Shown: one piece after another, positions 1 through 8,152 of the stretch
Numbering within the stretch: the first letter of the stretch is position 1
Layout of the letters: every line of letters begins with the position of its first letter
NCBI RefSeq assembly: GCF_005860765.1
Contig: NZ_VCEI01000021.1
Coordinates: 62,001-126,000, forward strand
Length of the DNA stretch: 64,000 bases
DNA from: Dyadobacter sediminis
Lineage (GTDB): Bacteria > Bacteroidota > Bacteroidia > Cytophagales > Spirosomataceae
Direction of reading: 5' to 3'
The notes under the pieces: generated by a model
Told to the model about the DNA's origin: nothing
The model's input: the letters and a program-made list of their open reading frames with translations, nothing else
Database searches by the model: none
Made by a program: the position numbers and the translations under genes

Positions 1-1999
1 GCGGATAGGCTCCCGGTCCGAGCGAACGTGCCCGGAAAGCCCTGATACCTGTACTACCGCCTCCAAAATACTGTTTGAACTGCGGGGTGGGCATCGTAGC
101 TGCATTGCCGTAAGGTTTGATTGCGCCAAGTACAAGCCGGTTTGCCCACGTTAACTTCGAGCTTACCGTTCTGTAATACCTGAAATCGCCATCCAGTTTT
201 ACATATTGAAATACGGGAACGCCCAGAAATGTTTTTGGCAAGGTTTCATCTTCTGCATCTTTCTTTGCAAACAGGCTGAGCAGATTGCCGCCATAGTCAA
301 GGCCTCCGATTACTGCAAAACGGTTTTTTGCAAAAGGGCGCGGCGTCGGATGATAGGAGATGGTGTAATTCGATCCGACTATAAAATACTTTTGGTCTAC
401 AAGTTTGTAAAGCCTGTCAATATCCAGCGGATTGGTGTTCGGATTTTCTGCAATCGCTCCCAAACGTTCCGTGTTGACATTGGTCGGCTGCACAAAATTG
501 ATGGAAATCGGCGTCAGTGTATGCTGAACTTCGGCATTCTTGTTCCAGATGTAAGACCAGTCGCCCCGGATGGAAGTAGTGGTATAAAGCCCTCGCTGAA
601 CCCGGTTTTCGTAATTGAGCGATAGAACGGTCTTAGGCAAAACCTGGCTTCTTTCAGGCCTTATTTTTACAAAAGGAATCAGAAAGCGAGGAAAAGACAA
701 GTTGGCATTTGCTCCGTACCGGACATATTCATTGCCGATTTTGTTCGGAGTATCGCTCCTGTTTCCGCCCAGCTGAACATCAAACCCGAAATACGCATTG
801 ACTGAAAGCATTTCTGCACCGCGGAAAATGTTCCGGTTCCGCCAGGTTACATCCAGCTGCGAACCGCCCAGGTTATTGGATTTGGTACTGGCACTAAGAA
901 TGGTCTGCAACGATTTCTTTTTCAACGGTGCCAGATCGTAATACACGTCGAGCAAAGCGGAATCCGAGCGGGGTACAAGGTCAAAGCGGTTTCTTACGAA
1001 CTTGAAATTCTGAAGGTTTACAAGCCTGGAAAGTGACACGTCATGCATGGTGTTAGTGTACATATTACCGCGTCTGAACCCGATTGCATCGTAGAAAATC
1101 CTTCTTTTGTAAAGTCTTCCGGGGTCATTGATGTTGATTCCGCGTCGTATCGGACCTCTGCGGGGAATACTGTCGGCCAGAAGGTTTTCCTCCGTTCCGG
1201 TGTTTACGTAAATCTGATTTATAAAGTACTGTTTAAGCGAAGTCTGTGCAGTTTGCGGTTTTACCTGCAGATAAAGGTTCACTTGTTGCGCAGCAAGTGT
1301 TGAATCCTGCCGCCCAATTGTGGAATCTACTTTGATAATCAGGAAATCCGGATTGAAAAAGTAATAACCTTTGCCTTTCAGTTCCTGGTCAATACGGACG
1401 CGTTCGGTTGAGATGACGTCAAGCCGGATCGGATCGCCTTTTTTCAGCAATGTTTTCTGCTTGGCAAGTACAAGGTCACGGTTAAAAAGTGAACTGTCAT
1501 TAACTACATAATTCACCTGGTTGATCACATAGCGCGGCATGATGTAGGCGTCGTATTCGGAAATGGCTGTTCTGCGCTTTTTCTTTTTGCTTTCAACAAT
1601 TTTTCCGGTAACATCCGAACGGTAATAGCCTTCATTGTCCAGATAAGAAACCATGTTGGCTGCGTTGATATCCACAACACGCTGCGATGCAAAGCGCGGA
1701 GGTTCGCCCAGCTTATTGCGGAACCAGCTGCGCAGACCGCCTTCGTCTTTCGGTGTGCCGATGAAATAATAAAACCATACTTTATACGGGAACCCGAAAA
1801 GTGTCTTGTTCGGAACGGGCTTGATAATAACTTCCAGTTCACTTTCCAGACCAGCAACTTTGGGCCTGGAAGTACTGTCCGGTTCTACATTTACTTTATT
1901 CCCAACATACAGGCTCTGGCCTGCAGGTACATATTTATCAACCGAGCAGCTGCTCAGCAAGATACATGTAGCCATTAAAGCCAATAAACTATTTCTCAT
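1..1999 (-). CDS. tamL: TamL-type Omp85/BamA-family outer-membrane lipoprotein (3' end outside window)
   Basis: Omp85-superfamily outer-membrane assembly factor, probably partner of the TamB protein encoded just upstream. 666 codons are visible and the C-terminus is cut by the left edge. Translation from the ATG at 1997-1999 begins MRNSLLALMATCILLSSCS, a lipoprotein signal with lipobox LSSC and acceptor Cys18. POTRA-like segments follow, then barrel strands, and near the left edge a glycine-rich GGGSTGIRAFRARSLGPG stretch that resembles the Omp85 L6 loop ((V/I)RG(F/Y), here IRAF). In Bacteroidota, lipidated TamA-like proteins paired with TamB are called TamL. The start codon overlaps the tamB stop by 11 nt, suggesting translational coupling. 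The family is secure. The exact name rests on the lipobox and the TamB neighbour. Confidence 0.85.
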   Translation of the reverse strand, partial: MRNSLLALMATCILLSSCSVDKYVPAGQSLYVGNKVNVEPDSTSRPKVAGLESELEVIIKPVPNKTLFGFPYKVWFYYFIGTPKDEGGLRSWFRNKLGEPPRFASQRVVDINAANMVSYLDNEGYYRSDVTGKIVESKKKKRRTAISEYDAYIMPRYVINQVNYVVNDSSLFNRDLVLAKQKTLLKKGDPIRLDVISTERVRIDQELKGKGYYFFNPDFLIIKVDSTIGRQDSTLAAQQVNLYLQVKPQTAQTSLKQYFINQIYVNTGTEENLLADSIPRRGPIRRGININDPGRLYKRRIFYDAIGFRRGNMYTNTMHDVSLSRLVNLQNFKFVRNRFDLVPRSDSALLDVYYDLAPLKKKSLQTILSASTKSNNLGGSQLDVTWRNRNIFRGAEMLSVNAYFGFDVQLGGNRSDTPNKIGNEYVRYGANANLSFPRFLIPFVKIRPERSQVLPKTVLSLNYENRVQRGLYTTTSIRGDWSYIWNKNAEVQHTLTPISINFVQPTNVNTERLGAIAENPNTNPLDIDRLYKLVDQKYFIVGSNYTISYHPTPRPFAKNRFAVIGGLDYGGNLLSLFAKKDAEDETLPKTFLGVPVFQYVKLDGDFRYYRTVSSKLTWANRLVLGAIKPYGNAATMPTPQFKQYFGGGSTGIRAFRARSLGPGAYP

Positions 2000-4900
2000 T
2001 TTTTTGCTTTTGAAAAATTTCACGGAACAGATCATAATCAGCAGTTACAATAAAACTCACGCCGGTTTCTATGATGAAACCTTCCAGAATGGACTGATAC
2101 TGGTTTTTGCGGTAACCACGGAACAAGTATCGTCCGTCAGGAGTAATGGAGTAATCCAGTGCGATGTTATCAACTACTTCGGATGAACTTGGTGCATTGC
2201 TCTTATTTTCTATTTCGAAGTTTTTACCAACCGAAATCTTTAGTCTGTCATTCAGGAATGCCTTGCTTAATCCTACGTTCAGATCCGTACGTGCGCCGGT
2301 GATCTGATCCGCAGTCGAGTTCAGGCCAATGTTCAGGTCCACACCTTTGATCAGGTCTGAAGCAAGATTGTTCAACTGATCAGTCAGCAGCTGGCTTACA
2401 CTTTGACGCGCAACGGCTTCTGCACTGGAGCCCAGATTAAAACCGGGTGAAGACTGATCGGTAATAAACTTGTTGGTGATCAAAAGGGCAAATGCCTGTT
2501 TGTTCATCTCTGAAGTATTATTGATCATGTCATTCCAGAAAGTCTGGTTCTGAATATCACTTTTTACCTGTTCATCAATGCCTTCTCCCGGAACAATGTT
2601 GAAAGAAATGTTCGGTGTCGTCAGGTTTCCGGTAATGATAACCTGTACCTGAATCGGAATTTTGCTGTTTCCCTGGAATTTGGAAGAAATCGAACCCGGA
2701 TCGACCATTACTTCATAGCCGGCCGTAATGTTCAGATCAGCTTTCATCGGATCGCCGGTCCAGAGCAGGTTACTGCCTTTCAGGATTTCAAACTGTCTTT
2801 TCAGGATTTGCAGCGTCAGGTCGTACGAACCTTCGGTCAGGTCATACGAACCAAGCAGGAACAGCTGGCCATTTGGTGAAATTCCGGTGCTGAGCTGTGC
2901 ATTTCCTTTCAGACGGATGTTGTCGCCGTTCAATTCGTCGATCACGACTTTGAACTCCGACCTGTCGTCAACAGCAATATCCATGGAAATCTGTGATGCA
3001 AAATCGACCATGATGTTGTTGGGAGTCGCAATGGTATCCATTTTTACAAGCCTTGTAGAATCGCTCATGTCCACAAATTCGATGATGCCTTTGCTTGCGT
3101 CGCCGGCTTCTGTGGCATCATTCGGAAGTACCACTGTAATGTTGCTTCCCGGATCTACAGTAAGGCTGCCGTCCACAACCGATTTTGTACCTTGTCCTTT
3201 TACCGTAATGGATGCATCAATCGTTGCTTTTCCGTAGAACAGTTCGTTCTGTTTTTGTGTGGAGTTCAGAACATTGAAGTTTTTGCCGTTGATCGTCAGG
3301 TTGTAACCAACATCCGGAATGTTCGCAATGTTTACGTTTCCGTTAATGCTCATTTTCTGACTCAGCGAATCCGTAAGCGTAAAGTTATCAAAGTTGATAT
3401 TTTGTCCGTTAAAAAGGATTTTCTGACCTGCGAGCGAGTACCTTGAACCAAGCTGTGTTGCATTGAAAGCCACATTGTTGAAATTCACGGCTCCGTTCAG
3501 AACAGGGCTGTTTGTGGCGCCGGTAATGGCAATGTCGCCGGTAAGGTCGCCTTCTGCACGCTGCAGTTCGCCAAAGCTGAATGCCTCAATTGTCTTTGCA
3601 CTCAGTTTTTTAAGGTCCATTCTGAAATCCATCGGTGTTTCGGACTGCAGGTTATAGCTTCCGTCCAGATTCACTTCATTTTCTGCGCTGATCAGCCCCA
3701 TGGCCACGCGGATCAGGTTTTCAGTTTCGTTGGATGCTTTGAGTGACAGGTTTCCGACCGGGATTTTCATGGCGGCAAGGCTGTCAATGGTAAGTTCGCC
3801 GGTATAGATCGGTGATGCCATGTAATCTCTGAGCAGCACCTTTCCGTTCAGGATACCCGTTGCCATTGTAGAATCCTGCGTCGCGATTTCAATCAGCGGG
3901 CCAATAGAAATATTGGACATGGTTATATCCAGCGGACTGTTTGGTGCAGGATCAGTGGAGTTGACAACCAATGACTGGTCATCGCTGCGGACTGTAAAAT
4001 CTTTTACAAAAAGGCTGTCCGGTGCATACTGGATATATCCTGAAGTATCGGTCTGCCATTGGCTGTAATTCAGCAGCAGATCTTCACGAAGGTTAAAGCG
4101 GTAACTGTTGCCGGCAACTGCAACAGCACCTTTTATGGCATGTCGATCGGTATCTACCGAGTCTTTTACAATAAAGTCAAATTTTACGTTGTTGTCCTGA
4201 ATCTTGCTTTGCAAAGAAGCATTCTGTAGTTTGAAACCGCCCGTACTGACCAGTCCGACATACGCGTTCATGGCAGCATTTTCCTTGGTACTGCTCAGGT
4301 CAACAATAACCCTTTCTGTCTGCAGACTGTCCATTTCCACTTTCGGAACGGTCAGTCGTGCCACAATGGAAGAATCCTGCTGGTTGTCAAACTTTGCATG
4401 GAAGGTTACCGGGTTCATTTCCCGGAGCTGAGGCGCAAACATCTGGAAAACAGTATTGTTTGTAACGCTTGCATCCAGCGTAAAGCTTACCGGTTTGGTC
4501 ACCGGATTGTAAGTAAGGTTCGGAACCTTGAAATGTTTTCCTACTTCGGTAAAGATCGCATCGGCAATTTCGGTATAAACAAAATCGCCTTCCATTTTAG
4601 CTTTCAGGAAAGGCGTTTCAATGTTCGCCTGTTTCTGTCCGCTCGAATCCGTAAGCTGTACGGTCATATCCGAAACAGAAATAGGTTTGTTGCGGTAATT
4701 CAGGACAAGCCCGTTTACATTCACCGTTCCCAACGGATTGGAAGGGTTTGTGGAAGGCATATCCACCTTGATATCGCCTTTTACCTGTAATGAATCCTGA
4801 TATAAATGCAGTGCGGTCAAATTCAGGTTATCGATCGAGACATCTGCTTTTACACTTGGAAATTCTTTGGACAAATCAGCTTGTGCCGTAAGCGCTACGT

Positions 4901-6920
4901 CAATATTGGCATCGTTCATGTCAGCCGTAATATTGGCAAGGCCATTGTCGACATCTCCTTTCAGACGCAGGTTGTTATAAACATAACCGCGGATATCGGC
5001 ACTTTCAACATTTCCGTCCAGACGTGCCCTCATCGTGGAAGGTGCATAGCCGACACCTTCCAGATCCGTTCTGAGCGTCAGCTTGCCCATTTGTTCCGGC
5101 GGCTGTTTCATCAGTTTACCCAGATCAAATTCCCAAAAAGCAAGTGTGCCGTTATACTGCGCACGCATGCTGTCTGTGATGTTTTTCAGATTTCCGGAAA
5201 ACGAGCCAGTACCGAATGACGTATTGATTGTAGTGGTTAAAGTCACGTTCTCCATCGTGCCTTTGACTTTACCCGTAATCTTAACCTTTTCAGGAATTTC
5301 TATGGTAGCCGGAACTGCGCTGTCGGGCAACATTTTCATCAGATCCTGTTTGGTGGACGACATTTCATTGATCGTCATATCCAGCGCTACTTTTTCCGGA
5401 TCGGGCAATCCGCGAACACGGCCGTTCAGGCTCAGAACCGTTCCTCCCAGCATACTGAATCTTGCTTTTGAAATCAGCATGTCATCCACCGTTCCGGTGA
5501 TGGTTCCGGTTCCTTTCAGCATGCCGTTTGGTGCTTTGTTAAAAGGCGGTGTGTTGGCAAGATCAGGAACCAGCAGCAGAATGTCGGCGAATGCAACGCG
5601 TGTGTCGGTAAGGTTAAGGCGGATTCTTACGTTTGCAATGTCTTTCGTAAGCTCGTCCAGATTTTTGTATTTCAGTACAAGTTCATCACGGAGCAGCGTA
5701 TTAGGCGTTTTTACGTACAATCCTTTCAGGAAAGTTTCTTTTTCACCATATTGGAAATCGGTCCTGAATTCTTCCAGTCTGAAACCGCTTTTTTCACTGA
5801 AAGAACCCGACTTCAAAGAGCCCGCAATGTTTTCAGGAGAGAAAATAAACTGTTGTAGATCAATATTCAGATCCTTGATGTCAAGGTGTGCAAAATCAAG
5901 TCCTTTCGGCTGTTTCGGTATATTGAAATCGTCATAGCGGATGTCATTGTTCGCCAGTCTGATATTGCCGACTTTTACATTCCAGCCGGAAGCAGAAGTA
6001 TCTGCTGCAACGGAATCTTTTTTGGCAGCAGTCTTTGCCTTTTTTGCAAATTCAGCGTACAACGACATATCTTCCAGATTGATGTTGTCCACATTCACCT
6101 GCTGGCTGCCCATGTAAATGCTGTTTACCTTTCCTTCCAGTTTACCGACGGTCATGCCGTTCTTGAGTCCGGAAGTTTCATCTTCAAACAGCCATTTAAA
6201 CTGACGGATATCGATATCGCCTACTTTGATATCAAGCGAATCCGCAGGATCAGGCACTGTTTCCGGTGCCGTATCGGTTTTGAGCGGCGTATACATCCGC
6301 AATTTCGCCTGACTGTTCAGCAAGGCAACTTTTGTAGGATGGTATTGTGAAAGCGTCGGGTTGAATTTATCAAATCTTACAAGCGCGGAGTCAATGCTTG
6401 TTTCCGCATCCATTCCGGTCACGGCATCGCGATAGGATAATCTGATATCTTTCAATGAAAGCTGATCCAGGCGCATTTCCAGCGGGCTTGAAGTAGTGTC
6501 CACTTGGGCAGTAGTATCGGCACTTGCAAATGCATCCACGATAAACTGGAAATTGAAGACGGTATCCGGCAAAACCCGTATGATATTGGCATTGATTCCT
6601 TCCGCCTCCACTTTGTTGATGCCTACGTTTCCTTTGATCAGACTGTACATGTCCAGATCGACATACAACCTTTTTCCGGCAACCAGCGTGTCACCGTGCT
6701 GATCTTCAAAATATACGCCTTCCAGTAAAATCCAGTCGGGAACATCGAAACGTACTTTTTCGATATTGACTTTGGTCTTCAGTTTTTTGCGTAAATAGGA
6801 ATTGGCTTGTGTTGTTAAAAAGTTTTGTCCAAAGGGCGTTTGAATACCCCAAATTAATACTCCGACCAGAATTAAAACTGTCAGTATTATAATCGCCAAT
6901 ACTTTTAGTGCTTTCTTCAT
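1989..6920 (-). CDS. tamB: TamB-like translocation and assembly module protein (DUF490)
   Basis: 1643-residue AsmA/TamB-superfamily protein, thought to span the periplasm and act with an Omp85 partner in outer-membrane protein or lipid transport. Residues about 5-27 form one N-terminal membrane anchor (KALKVLAIIILTVLILVGVL). The middle is a long repetitive beta-rich region typical of the beta-groove in TamB proteins. The last 450 or so residues match the TamB/DUF490 style (LKGNAQLSTGISPNGQLFLLG and YDLTLQILKRQFEI segments, ending near FLNDRLKISVGKNFEIEN). The gene precedes and overlaps tamL, so the two appear to form one operon. At over 1600 residues it is longer than Escherichia coli TamB, as is usual in Bacteroidota. 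Confidence 0.9.
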   Translation of the reverse strand: MKKALKVLAIIILTVLILVGVLIWGIQTPFGQNFLTTQANSYLRKKLKTKVNIEKVRFDVPDWILLEGVYFEDQHGDTLVAGKRLYVDLDMYSLIKGNVGINKVEAEGINANIIRVLPDTVFNFQFIVDAFASADTTAQVDTTSSPLEMRLDQLSLKDIRLSYRDAVTGMDAETSIDSALVRFDKFNPTLSQYHPTKVALLNSQAKLRMYTPLKTDTAPETVPDPADSLDIKVGDIDIRQFKWLFEDETSGLKNGMTVGKLEGKVNSIYMGSQQVNVDNINLEDMSLYAEFAKKAKTAAKKDSVAADTSASGWNVKVGNIRLANNDIRYDDFNIPKQPKGLDFAHLDIKDLNIDLQQFIFSPENIAGSLKSGSFSEKSGFRLEEFRTDFQYGEKETFLKGLYVKTPNTLLRDELVLKYKNLDELTKDIANVRIRLNLTDTRVAFADILLLVPDLANTPPFNKAPNGMLKGTGTITGTVDDMLISKARFSMLGGTVLSLNGRVRGLPDPEKVALDMTINEMSSTKQDLMKMLPDSAVPATIEIPEKVKITGKVKGTMENVTLTTTINTSFGTGSFSGNLKNITDSMRAQYNGTLAFWEFDLGKLMKQPPEQMGKLTLRTDLEGVGYAPSTMRARLDGNVESADIRGYVYNNLRLKGDVDNGLANITADMNDANIDVALTAQADLSKEFPSVKADVSIDNLNLTALHLYQDSLQVKGDIKVDMPSTNPSNPLGTVNVNGLVLNYRNKPISVSDMTVQLTDSSGQKQANIETPFLKAKMEGDFVYTEIADAIFTEVGKHFKVPNLTYNPVTKPVSFTLDASVTNNTVFQMFAPQLREMNPVTFHAKFDNQQDSSIVARLTVPKVEMDSLQTERVIVDLSSTKENAAMNAYVGLVSTGGFKLQNASLQSKIQDNNVKFDFIVKDSVDTDRHAIKGAVAVAGNSYRFNLREDLLLNYSQWQTDTSGYIQYAPDSLFVKDFTVRSDDQSLVVNSTDPAPNSPLDITMSNISIGPLIEIATQDSTMATGILNGKVLLRDYMASPIYTGELTIDSLAAMKIPVGNLSLKASNETENLIRVAMGLISAENEVNLDGSYNLQSETPMDFRMDLKKLSAKTIEAFSFGELQRAEGDLTGDIAITGATNSPVLNGAVNFNNVAFNATQLGSRYSLAGQKILFNGQNINFDNFTLTDSLSQKMSINGNVNIANIPDVGYNLTINGKNFNVLNSTQKQNELFYGKATIDASITVKGQGTKSVVDGSLTVDPGSNITVVLPNDATEAGDASKGIIEFVDMSDSTRLVKMDTIATPNNIMVDFASQISMDIAVDDRSEFKVVIDELNGDNIRLKGNAQLSTGISPNGQLFLLGSYDLTEGSYDLTLQILKRQFEILKGSNLLWTGDPMKADLNITAGYEVMVDPGSISSKFQGNSKIPIQVQVIITGNLTTPNISFNIVPGEGIDEQVKSDIQNQTFWNDMINNTSEMNKQAFALLITNKFITDQSSPGFNLGSSAEAVARQSVSQLLTDQLNNLASDLIKGVDLNIGLNSTADQITGARTDLNVGLSKAFLNDRLKISVGKNFEIENKSNAPSSSEVVDNIALDYSITPDGRYLFRGYRKNQYQSILEGFIIETGVSFIVTADYDLFREIFQKQKNEK

Positions 6921-6990
6921 TCTTAACGGTTAATTCTGTGCTGCGTTGAGTGACAGGATGATTGTAGAGTTCTTGTTATCTGATAAAAAA

Positions 6991-7025
6991 TCTGGATAAT
7001 CAAACGCCATTATTGATTATCCAGA
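6991..7025 (-). terminator. Intrinsic terminator after the 7048-7761 gene
   Basis: Perfect 13-bp inverted repeat TCTGGATAATCAA (6991-7003) and TTGATTATCCAGA (7013-7025) with a 9-nt loop. On the minus strand it is followed by a T run (plus-strand A6 at 6985-6990). It lies 22 bp past the stop of the minus-strand LolA-like gene, so tamB probably starts from its own promoter in 6921-6990. Confidence 0.75.
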
Positions 7026-7047
7026 AAAAGCATTGAAAATGTATTGT

Positions 7048-7761
7048 TTATCTTTTAAACAGCGCAGGATTCACCTGTTCGTTTACCGCCAGTGTGGATT
7101 TGATCGTAAGCGGTTTTTTCTCGGTGCTGTTCACGACAACCAGTTTGGATGGATACATAATACCGTAAGCAGATTTTGTGTAATCGGACATATCCGTTGT
7201 GGTTTCCACGCCGGCTTTTGTTTCTCTCTGCTTTACAAGCAAGCCACTTTTTGCATCGAAATAAAGGTTGTATTTGATGCCTTTTCCCTGAAGTTCCACC
7301 TGATTAACCTGTGTGCCGTTTAGTGTTTCCGTGCCAACAGTGGTGGCTATGAAACCTCTGTTTTTATAATCGATAAAAGGTACGAGGTTTTCAAAAAGCT
7401 CAAGGTGCATGTTTTGCTGTTCGGCCTGACTCAGATCTTTAACGTCCATTTTTTGTGCAATCGGGACTTTTATCCAGCCTTCATTCCCTTTGATTGTATA
7501 CACAAAGCTGCGTTTCATAATGGTTTTGGACTTATAAAGCGACTGCTCGGGAATAGAAGCAGAAATATTGACATCGTATGGTGTTGCGGCAGCTGCCGAA
7601 TAACTTCTTTTAATATTATAGGATTTAACATTATCCCAAAGTGCTTTACCGCCCGTTGCTTTGTAGTAATTGGCAAAAATGGAATCAACAGGAAGTTTTT
7701 GGGCAAGTGAAACGGTTGAAACCAGCAACAGTGCAGTTAGAATATTCAATAACTTTTTCAT
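7048..7761 (-). CDS. Secreted LolA-like / outer-membrane lipoprotein-sorting-type protein
   Basis: 237 residues with a Sec signal peptide (MKKLLNILTALLLVSTVSLA, cleavage before QKLP). The mature part begins VDSIFANYYKATGGKALWDNVKS, the opening common in Bacteroidota periplasmic proteins of the LolA/LppX-like half-barrel fold, followed by antiparallel strands (NQVELQGKGIKYNLYFDAKSG, then LLVKQRETKAG). Proteins of this type are usually annotated as outer membrane lipoprotein-sorting protein. The cargo cannot be read from the sequence. It has its own terminator and is not clearly in operon with tamB. A second, unrelated LolA-like gene lies at 14784. Confidence 0.6.
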   Translation of the reverse strand: MKKLLNILTALLLVSTVSLAQKLPVDSIFANYYKATGGKALWDNVKSYNIKRSYSAAAATPYDVNISASIPEQSLYKSKTIMKRSFVYTIKGNEGWIKVPIAQKMDVKDLSQAEQQNMHLELFENLVPFIDYKNRGFIATTVGTETLNGTQVNQVELQGKGIKYNLYFDAKSGLLVKQRETKAGVETTTDMSDYTKSAYGIMYPSKLVVVNSTEKKPLTIKSTLAVNEQVNPALFKR

Positions 7762-7885
7762 GTTTTTATTTATTAATGTTTGAGTCTGATTACTGTATTT
7801 ATGAAGATTTCGCGGTCTCCGGAATTTAGATCAGTAATGTTGTCCAAGGTTTAATTAAGCATCATCAGGGCTCGCTGCAACGTAG

Positions 7886-8044
7886 CTGATTGCAAAAACC
7901 ATTCCATCCATTGCTGTTACGCCGGATTATACCCGTTTGTTGACTTTTGCCAAGGCGATCAGACGCATTCCCGCGGATGTGCCGGGCATTGTTCCTGCTG
8001 TCAGAAAAATGCTTTGGACCGATCCGCCGCAGTTGCCGGTTTAG
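7886..8044 (+). pseudogene. Possible 3' remnant of an unidentified gene
   Basis: 52 sense codons then TAG, preceded directly by an in-frame TAG at 7883-7885 and with no ATG at the 5' end. The translation starts LIAKTIPSIAVTPDYTRLLT and ends MLWTDPPQLPV. Codon choice (many G/C third positions; CTG, CCG, GTG, ACC) looks like the neighbouring genes rather than random intergenic DNA. I do not recognise the family. It could be a decayed gene end or chance. Confidence 0.25.
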
Positions 8045-8091
8045 AGGTTTGCAGTTTTGCTAAAATTGAACTATTCAATGTTAATGCCTTG

Positions 8092-8136
8092 TAAATGAAA
8101 AGGGAAGGATAAAATCTATCCTTCCCTTTTCATTTA
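8092..8136. terminator. Strong bidirectional terminator
   Basis: Perfect 20-bp arms TAAATGAAAAGGGAAGGATA (8092-8111) and its complement (8117-8136) with a 5-nt loop. It lies 16 bp past the stop of the minus-strand TonB-dependent receptor gene. Confidence 0.8.
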
Positions 8137-8152
8137 TGCCTGCTGATTTTTC

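Larger units (their letters stand above)
7762..8152. other. 391-bp intergenic gap with a possible gene remnant and a terminator
   Basis: The right part holds a strong terminator (8092-8136). The middle holds a plus-strand open stretch that reads like protein but has no start codon (7886-8044, listed separately). The left 120 bp should carry the promoter of the 7761 minus gene. I could not pick a convincing -7 box there. Confidence 0.5.

Noticed and set aside
5083-5937. 284-residue plus-strand reading frame inside tamB
   Set aside because: Antisense shadow of the long tamB gene; Ser/Phe-rich low-information sequence.
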